Shown: piece by piece, positions 8,851 to 17,162 of the stretch | How positions within the stretch are numbered: the first letter of the stretch is position 1 | How the letters are laid out: each line of letters opens with the position of its first letter | Assembly: GCF_014356525.2 (NCBI RefSeq) | Contig: NC_052505.1 | Coordinates: 25,503,432 to 25,567,431 of the forward strand | DNA from: Nilaparvata lugens | Lineage: Eukaryota; Arthropoda; Insecta; Hemiptera; Delphacidae | DNA length: 64,000 nucleotides | Reading direction: 5' to 3' | Position numbers and translations under genes: made by a program | Notes under the pieces: generated by a model | Database searches by the model: none | Seen by the model: the letters and a program-made list of their open reading frames with translations, nothing else | Told to the model about the DNA's origin: nothing

Positions 8851-10250
8851 TTAATTTTTCTTTTGGCCTAAAAAATGCTTGGATTTAGGTTGTGGTCGTT
8901 TCTGGAACCGGTATTCACTTACAAGTACACCTTCAGGCCATATCTCAGATTTGATAATTTTGTCCTTATTGCCTACATCAACGGCTATTTTAAATGATTT
9001 GTAAGTAGGAAACTTTGATTTCACCTCCTCACACAAAATTTCACCTGAACTAAATTGTTTTACATATTCAGAAACAGCCACACATTTAGTATCCACTGCC
9101 AACTTGGAAACAAAAATCCAGTCCTTCCTTTGGGCTGATATCAATTTGGATGTACTCGCTCCACTACCCACAATACGCTTAAGACTGTTACTCTTATTGA
9201 CAGATGCACCAACACCGACCTCATTAGTAGGCTTATTTCTACCATTACTACTGTTATTACTGCACCCACTAGGTTTTGTCAAGCCACTGCTTTCATTTGA
9301 AAGCAATACTGCATGCTTATTTTTATCTAATATATTAGTCTCACTGTTGTGTATCTTGAATTTATTTCGCTTCGTGACCACATTCCATTAATTTTACCTT
9401 CTGTCACAGAAGGATTCATTGAGTTTCCTTCATTTGCTTGTATTGACTTATCAGAATTTTTAGATTTAGGCTATTATTACTCCGATTTACAACCAGCGGA
9501 TTAGAATTAGTGGCATTCTTACTAATGAAACTAGATGACAAAGCACTACACTCTTCAAAAGAATTCACTCTCCTATTCAAGTTAATAATTCCAGTGTTTA
9601 GTCGACTTAATTCTTCAAGAATTATACTAAGAGTTTCAGACTGAATTGTCTTAACGTCTTTAATTCTGTCTTGAACACTATGAACAAGAGACTGTTTTGA
9701 ATCAGTTAAAATTCTACGTTGGGAGTTGTCTTCTAAATTTATGCTTAGTAATAATTCAAAGTTGTCGTCACTTACTTGTTTTGAAGATGTGTTAGTTTCT
9801 CTAACATTTTGAAGAGTATTGAATGGTACATCAATTACATTCACGTCACTTATAAAACTAATAATTTTTTTCGAGCTATTTAGTTCGTCGTCAGGAATTG
9901 TGTTTTAACTTGAGCATCAAACTTATCTTACATGGATTTGTTACATGTATTTCTTGAACACGCTTGAGAATTTTTGAACTGTTCTTCCAAAACAATTTCC
10001 AATTGATCACGAAATTTTCTATTTTCAAAATCCATTACGTTTAGATTGTTTAGTATTTTGTTAACATTAATAGCAACGTTGAAAACATCTTCTGATTTCA
10101 AGTTAGAATCACGACACTGTCCTAACCTAAAGTCACAAGTCGAGCAATACCACCTCGAATGTTCACCCAATTCTTCAATTTTCTTCATGTCTGATGATGA
10201 TATTTTTACACATGTGGTATGAAACCACTTATCAGCACAAAATTCTCAAA
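8851..10250 (-). pseudogene. ORF1 of a degraded non-LTR retrotransposon (PHD-like finger type)
   Basis: Three frame-shifted pieces follow one another on the minus strand. The first (about 10250-9928) reads CADKWFHTTCVKISSSDM and then SRWYCSTCDFRLGQC, the second half of a PHD-like zinc finger (C-H-C...W-C-C), followed by a coiled segment. The second (9844-9416) is a linker rich in polar residues. The third (9381-8851) has a low-complexity stretch and then the C-terminal domain WIFVSKLAVDTKCVAVSEYV to IWPEGVLVSEYRF, typical of ORF1 proteins of CR1/L2/jockey-like elements. It ends at a TAA at 8851-8853, where the plus-strand insertion abuts. Confidence 0.65.
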
Positions 10251-10259
10251 AATATCATC

Positions 10260-11278
10260 TCATTATATCAAACACTTAATTTCCATTACCCACACACAAG
10301 CTTATGTGGTCATCATATATGCAATAAAAAAGACTTGAAATAATAATAAAATTACTTCAAACGCAGATCTAAACACAAACAAATAAAATCTTTAATAATA
10401 TTACTATAAGTTGAATTAAAAGTGATTTACCTTGCTCAAATGATATGAAAGCATAATCAATTTGTAATTGTACAGAGTAGGCCTTAGCTAATTCAATGAC
10501 TGAAAATACCTAGGCCTATTAAAATCTCAACAACTTGTTTGAAAATCCCAACAAATAATAGATTAATCAATATGATACTCTATTTGGTAAGAATATAAAT
10601 AATAAACAGATGCAAACCAAGAACTGAAAAACAACAAATAAACTATGTCATTGCTACCGTACCTTCTTCAAGAAACTTGTAGAATTGAATATTATTTCAT
10701 TCAATTGGTTATCACACCTTGAATTTATTGATGTTATCTACAGAGAGATAATCGTACAGATTAAAACAAGATTACTATTACAACGTATACGATTACTTTA
10801 CAAAATCAGGTTATAAAAATAACCAAGTTATGAAAATGAACAATAGAACAAGCGCCAAAATCCCAGAGTACCCAAAACCCAACCCAGAGTAAATTCAAAT
10901 ATAAAGTGAAGAGCAACGGAAAAACATTCAGGCTAGGCAACCTACTATATTTATTTAATCAAGAATAGAAAAATAGGATAATTTGTAAACATCTCAAATG
11001 TATATATTCCTGAGAATTTTTCTAGTGAGTTATTATTTAAGAAACAAGATTATTATTTTTCAGGAGATTTATGTCTTTATAAATCAACTAGCTGAAGCTC
11101 TGTCTGCTAGTACTGCAGTCAGCTGATCTTGCACCTGATGAGTGAGTGAGTTCTCTGTCATTTTGGCAAAAGGCAATCACATGATCAAATTCTGAATTTG
11201 GGTTTGGCTTTTTGGTTATAACAGATTCTCTGTTATTTACTAGTATTTTTAAATTTTTTAGGAATTTCATCACCAAAA
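10260..11278. other. Region upstream of RNASEK; presumed promoter and 5' UTR
   Basis: AT-rich sequence between the ORF1 relic and the RNASEK start codon. The RNASEK transcript must start in or beyond it, but no core promoter element could be fixed by eye. No mobile element was recognised. Part of it may be the 5' UTR of the minus-strand retroelement. Confidence 0.35.
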
Positions 11279-11347
11279 ATGGCTATTTGCGGGCCCAAAC
11301 TTTCACTTTGTGGAGTTATTATCAGCATTTGGGGCATGATCCAATTG
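11279..11347 (+). CDS. RNASEK: RNASEK coding exon 1
   Basis: Codes for residues 1-23, MAICGPKLSLCGVIISIWGM plus IQL, the start of the first transmembrane helix. The context of the ATG is CAAAAATGG. The donor TTG|GTAAGA follows at 11348. Confidence 0.93.
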
Positions 11348-14300
11348 GTAAGATACAGTTGTAATTACATTATATTCCTATGATGTAGATTTTACTATCA
11401 ATGAACATTGACAATTTACTTACTTTATTCAATTGGTATTTGTACTAAAATTTATGTTGTATTCCACAATTACGGTATATAACTTTAAAAATAGGATTAT
11501 ATTTCTAATAAATACCATCGATAGATTAGGTTGAATTCACGAATTGATTTATTGTATTAGTCATACCTAGGTAGGCTACGTTAGTACTTTACCAGATAAA
11601 GTTGGTTTCCCAGATATTAGTGAACTTGTCTGGTACAGTGGAAATATTATTTCCACGAGTTCTAAAAAAAAAACATTTTGTACATGCTTGGCCGGGCTGA
11701 GTGTAAATAGTCTATAATATAATAGACTACAGTCTCATTATAAGGTGGCTGTACTTTAGTATATCATCTGCAGAATCCAGCATTTAGTGTTATAGTCTAT
11801 AATTATATCGATGTAATGAATATTTGATTTCACTTTACCTCCGTTATTGATTTAGATTTACGAATCTATATGCTTCAATGAAAGGCTGGGGGTACTTTAG
11901 TATATGGGCCGCGTTGAGACCTACATAGATCGATAGAGGAGATCAAGACAAGATTAACCATGTATAACATTGTTGTCGATTTCCAAGGATTAGCTTTTAT
12001 TTCCAAGGAAATTTGTATATCGATTTCTACTTTTTATAATTTTTTTATGCCTACAATAGGTTTTAAAATGATGCAATCTTATGTAAAATTTAACATTGAA
12101 ATCCAATGAAACTAATTTTAGTAGTTTTTGAGATATTGCAAAAAAAGTGCAAATTTTTTGCTTTAAAAGAGGTTAACTTGTTTTCATTGTGATAAATAGG
12201 TATTTTAAATTATTGGATTAAGTAGAATGATAAATTCTAAAGAAAAAATGTTCAGTCACTTGATAGCCTAAACTCAAAATTGTTGAAGATATTTGGGGAA
12301 ATAAAAAAAAAATTCACACTCCATAGTTTTCAATTTTTATATTTAATCATTTTTTAACTATTTTAGTGACTACTATATTGGCTAAATCTCATTTAGATTT
12401 TTGCAGGGAATCCATTGAAATAGATTTGAGGTTATAGACTTCATAAATTATTAAGATATTTGGAAAAATGCAAGAAAATGTAGTATTTTAGCTTTAGAAG
12501 AGTTCAAAATGTTTGCATCTTAGGCACAGTGCAGACTGATATTGAGGATCACATTTTATTCAGCTTCCAATGCAATTCATAAGCTTCAAAAGATAGTAAA
12601 AATAATCAAACCAAACATAATTAAATCAAATTGAGTTTTCCCAACCTAAGCTTTCCCTAACCTAAGCTTTCCTAATCTAAGCTTTTCCCTAACCTAAGCT
12701 TTTCCTAACCTAAGCTTTTCCTAACATAAGCTTTTCCTAACCTAAGCATTTCCTGACCCAAGCTTCTCCCAACCTAAGCATTCCCTAATCCAAGCTTTTC
12801 CTAGGTAGCAAAAAATGTAGTTAAAATATTTTTATTTGCTCAAATATCTCGAACAATTTTGAGTTTAGGCTATCAAGTGACTGTATCTCAAAAACTACTG
12901 AAGTTACGAACCTGAAACCGATTCCAGTGGATTCCGCGTCAAATTTTACATAAGATTGCACTATTTTGAAACCTATCGTACTCATAAAAAAATTAAAAAT
13001 CTATATAAAAATTTTCATTTTCCGCCATGTTTGTTCAGCTAATCCTTGGAAATCGACAAAAATTTTATACATGGTTGAACTCGTCTTGACCTCCTCTATC
13101 GATCTATGTAGGTCTCAATGCTAGATTCCGCGGCCCATATACTAAAGTGCAGCCTCAAATTTCCAGTTGCAGTATGACAAAATCAGGAACCAATATAATC
13201 TTCGTTGCTCACCTAACCTAATCTGCACATATTATACTGTCATTCAAGTGTACTTCTAATGATAGAATGTTGAGAGCTTCTCAGCGTGTGGTAATGTTAT
13301 TTTTTGTAAGCAAGTCATGCAAATAACTACTTTACTTTGAGCTGGAATAAAACTATGGGTCAGTTGATGATCAAAGATTACGGTAATCTTCTACTTAATG
13401 CCTTTGAATATTTTTTGTCTCATTATGGAGTTGTAAAATGTATTTCTAGTGATTTTCTAATTAGATTTATAGGGTGGCCAATTATCCAATATCGTGATCG
13501 ATGACCAAGCTTCCCCGAATAGATCGTGTCAAAAAATTAAAACGGTTTTTTACACATAGATGGCGGCGTCACAGACCAACACAGTCATCATTGAAAAAAT
13601 CCTCTAAAGAATAAACGTTTTCCCAATGAGCCAACTTGATAGGGTGTTCTTGAACGCGGTAGGTGAACGCCCCTTCACTGAGTGTGACAGGCAGTTAAAC
13701 ATCTTGATTGCCAGCACCGGAAAACAATCCCTGATCTTAGACTGTTGACGGCGTAGAACATCCGTCAAGTTGGTCCTCCCCCGAGTGTTGTAGGAGTGCA
13801 CTTCCTCTCTTCCTGAGAACATAGACTGGTGTTTTTTGACGTGCAAGAGTGATTCTAGTATGTAAAGTCCATACACAGTATGGATGCCCAGACTTTGAAA
13901 TATGGGCTGGCAGTGAGCATCAAACTTGCTATAAGTCATCACTCGAGGTGCCTTTTTTTGAAGCAGGAGAATGTCCTTAGCATGTGCTGAATGACTCCAC
14001 ACAAGTATTCCATACTGGATATGACAGCTGATCACTGCATGAAACAGCATCAGTAGTCTATGGGAACTCAGAAATCCTCTCATTTTCCGGAGCAGATAGA
14101 CCACTCTAGAAAGTTTAGCCACTCACCGGGAATACCGGGAGAACCTTGAATTCCTCATGATTTTACTAACCGGGAAAAAATACCGTGAATTCCTCATGAA
14201 TTTTTCATAAATTTCAATTAGCCTAATTCAGTAAAGAAGTGTACATTAACAATAAACTCAAATTATAAAAAAATACTTGATGGCTAGCAATAATAATTGG

Positions 14301-17110
14301 CAATGAACTAACTTACCTAACCTAAACAATTATCCAAGAACATCGATACTCTTGTCATGTCAAAATTTATCAATATATTTGGAATTTAAATATGCTATTC
14401 GCAATTCGTCATGGAAGATTTCCATAATAAAGTCTTTACGAATGTATCTTGTTCCTCAAATACCGCGGATACTCTACCTGGGAAATTTGAAATTTTACTC
14501 TGGAAAACCAGAAATTACTCATGAATTTTTTTATTTTAAAATGGGTGGCCACCCTGATTTATCAACATAGTCTAGTTCAAAACTGCTTTCAAATGAAGAT
14601 CATCTCTATAGTTGGATGACATAGTATAGGTTATAATACTGGTCATCTGTACAACATTTCAGCCCCTAAATGATGATAGACATTCTAATCACTAATCACT
14701 GCTACATATTTACACCTTCAAGGCAATGTTTGCTTGTTTTGTTAAAAATTATTGGTTTCAAAATTTATTTCTCAATTCGCAGGTAATTATGGGCGTATTC
14801 TATTCTATGCACGCTGTCGCGCTCGCGGAAGATCTTCCCATAGAAGAAACGGACGAATTTGAAACCTCGAAAGACTTCTACTCAGCGGCTGAAAAAGGAT
14901 TTCAGCTTGTAAGTAGGGTAGAATGTCCTCACAATTTCAATGTTCTAATATATTTGACAACTCTAAACTTTTTGTTGCTGGGAACATAATATAAATAACA
15001 AACGATTTATGCTTAGATAAGATTATCTACTTGTACCAATTGGGGCTAACGATATCAACTATATTGGATCAAAGGTCTACCAGTATTAGGCACGCCAGTA
15101 AATTAATTAAAAATTCCTATATTTGTGAATGCTTCTATTAACAGGAAATCAGGCTACCCGCTTTCTTAAATTGACTACTTCATCTTTTCCATTTATTTTT
15201 TCTTTGTCGACGATATTTTTCGTTTAATTAATGTTTAGCTATTAGTATTATGTTTATGGCGTTTTTGGCAGAAAAATACTGTAAGGATATTTATTCGCCT
15301 TGCAGTATACCCAATGCCATTTTGCTATAAGTGAGCAATATAGGTTATAAATTAGGTTAAATAACTTGAAATGTTCACTTTCACCCCAGAATTAGTTTTT
15401 TTATACTATGAAGTTCGAAATAAATAAAATTCATTTCTCTCAACACAATTTCACATAAAATATAATCAATTCCGCTGGTAGTTTTAAATATTGAGAGCCG
15501 AAAATTTAAAATCACAAATTTTGTCATGACAATTGAATCTGTGGTGTTATTAAATAAATGAATAAATTAATAGAGTTATCCTTAGTATTATATATTGTAA
15601 TAAATTGGAATATGCTATTAATGGAAACTGAAATACATGAATACAAATTATTCCCTTCTTAATATAACTTACAAGTCGTTGTAAAAGAAGAGAATATCTA
15701 AGGAAGCTGAATGTTATGACTTCTTTGATTTATGCTAGCAAAGCTTTGTGTAAACTACAGCAATCTGTCTGCCTTCACATTTTCTATTGTTCAAAGAACC
15801 CTTATATTACAGCAATTTCTTTGTAGTGGATGTTGTCGAGTGGATCTCTCTGGCTTTGTAAATCGGAGATCCCGAGTCTGATTCTTGGCCGATTAATATA
15901 TTTCTCTCGGGCCACTCCCGTTATTCGGATGGTCACGTCAAGTCATCAGTCCCGGCTGCCTAAAATCAGTTGTTAAGTCATGTCAGAAGGACCTGAAATT
16001 GATCATGTGCGACCTGAGAAGTCTGATAACAGACCTGTGCCAGCCAAGTCACTCGATATCCATTTATTACCAGACAGTTCTGTCTATTCTGTTTTTTTTT
16101 GTCTATACTCCATACAAAATAACTTTTGACTTGGAGGAATATGCGGCGCAGAGAAATGCAGGGTGATCAGCCAATTACTGTGATGGATAGAGTTATAGGT
16201 AGAAGCGCACTTGCCAATTTGTCGATTAGTTAGTCGACTGAAGGATTCCAGTCAGGAAATTCCGTAAGTTTAACATGCGCGCTTGAATACTCACTAGAAA
16301 TTAGAGAATGCTGGCCGGTTAAGAACGGTAACTTCGCTGCCGTTGTATCCCTACCTCTGTATGCCTTCTCTGCTGCGCAATAACCTCCAGTTATTTCTTA
16401 CAGAGTATAGTGTGGGCTAAGTGGAAGAGGGGCTCTTATTGTCTCAACTTCTTCTTAAGTCAAGTCAAGTCAAAAATAAGTTTATTTCCAAATCTTTCTA
16501 AGATTATAAATGTTACATACAGAGCTTAAAATTAAACAATATACAAATCAAAAATGATACAAAACGTGTTTATTATACTATCATACCTAATGATTTACAA
16601 TGTAACAGTTTCATTTCAGATGAAAAAACGTTAATCATTTCAGTATTGTATGGAACTTCATTACTTCATTACATATTGAAATCTGTCAATATCATCAGTA
16701 ACCATTAAAGTGAAAAGTTATTATTATGAAAAAAGAGAAAAAAGAAGAGAATTATAAAGGGAAAGAACAAAACAATTTGAGGCTCCACGCCGTGTCTCCC
16801 TTAAAAATAAAAAGTTGAAAATAAGTTTTTGCCATATTCTAATAAGAATAATAATTGTAAGAAATGTTTTAGATGAATTACGTTTATTATTTTAGTACGC
16901 AAATGAGCTGTATAGGCTATATATATATAGAAGACACTTTAAAGTTTGTAATATAAATTAAAACAGGAGACACGATATAAATAGATTGAAAACACTTAAA
17001 AACTTACTTTAGAAATGGGGAAATTTTCGGAGACTGTGTCTCCTTTCTCAACCGATGTAATGTAAGTTTTTAAGTGTTTTCAATCTATTTATATCGTGTT
17101 TCATGTTTTA

Positions 17111-17162
<52 letters not shown>

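Larger units (their letters stand above)
6050..8852 (+). mobile_element. 5'-truncated non-LTR retrotransposon (CR1/L2/jockey-like)
   Basis: The element begins inside its endonuclease domain near 6050 and ends in AATAAATATTATTATTATTATT at about 8852, a short repeat tail typical of this type. Open reading extends upstream of the first ATG: codons from about 6051 give REGISATRLELKQACEVDFE, which belongs to the endonuclease, so the ATG at 6111 is not the natural start. The element lies exactly between the ORF1 end and endonuclease start of a minus-strand relative. A target-site duplication was not evident. Confidence 0.75.
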
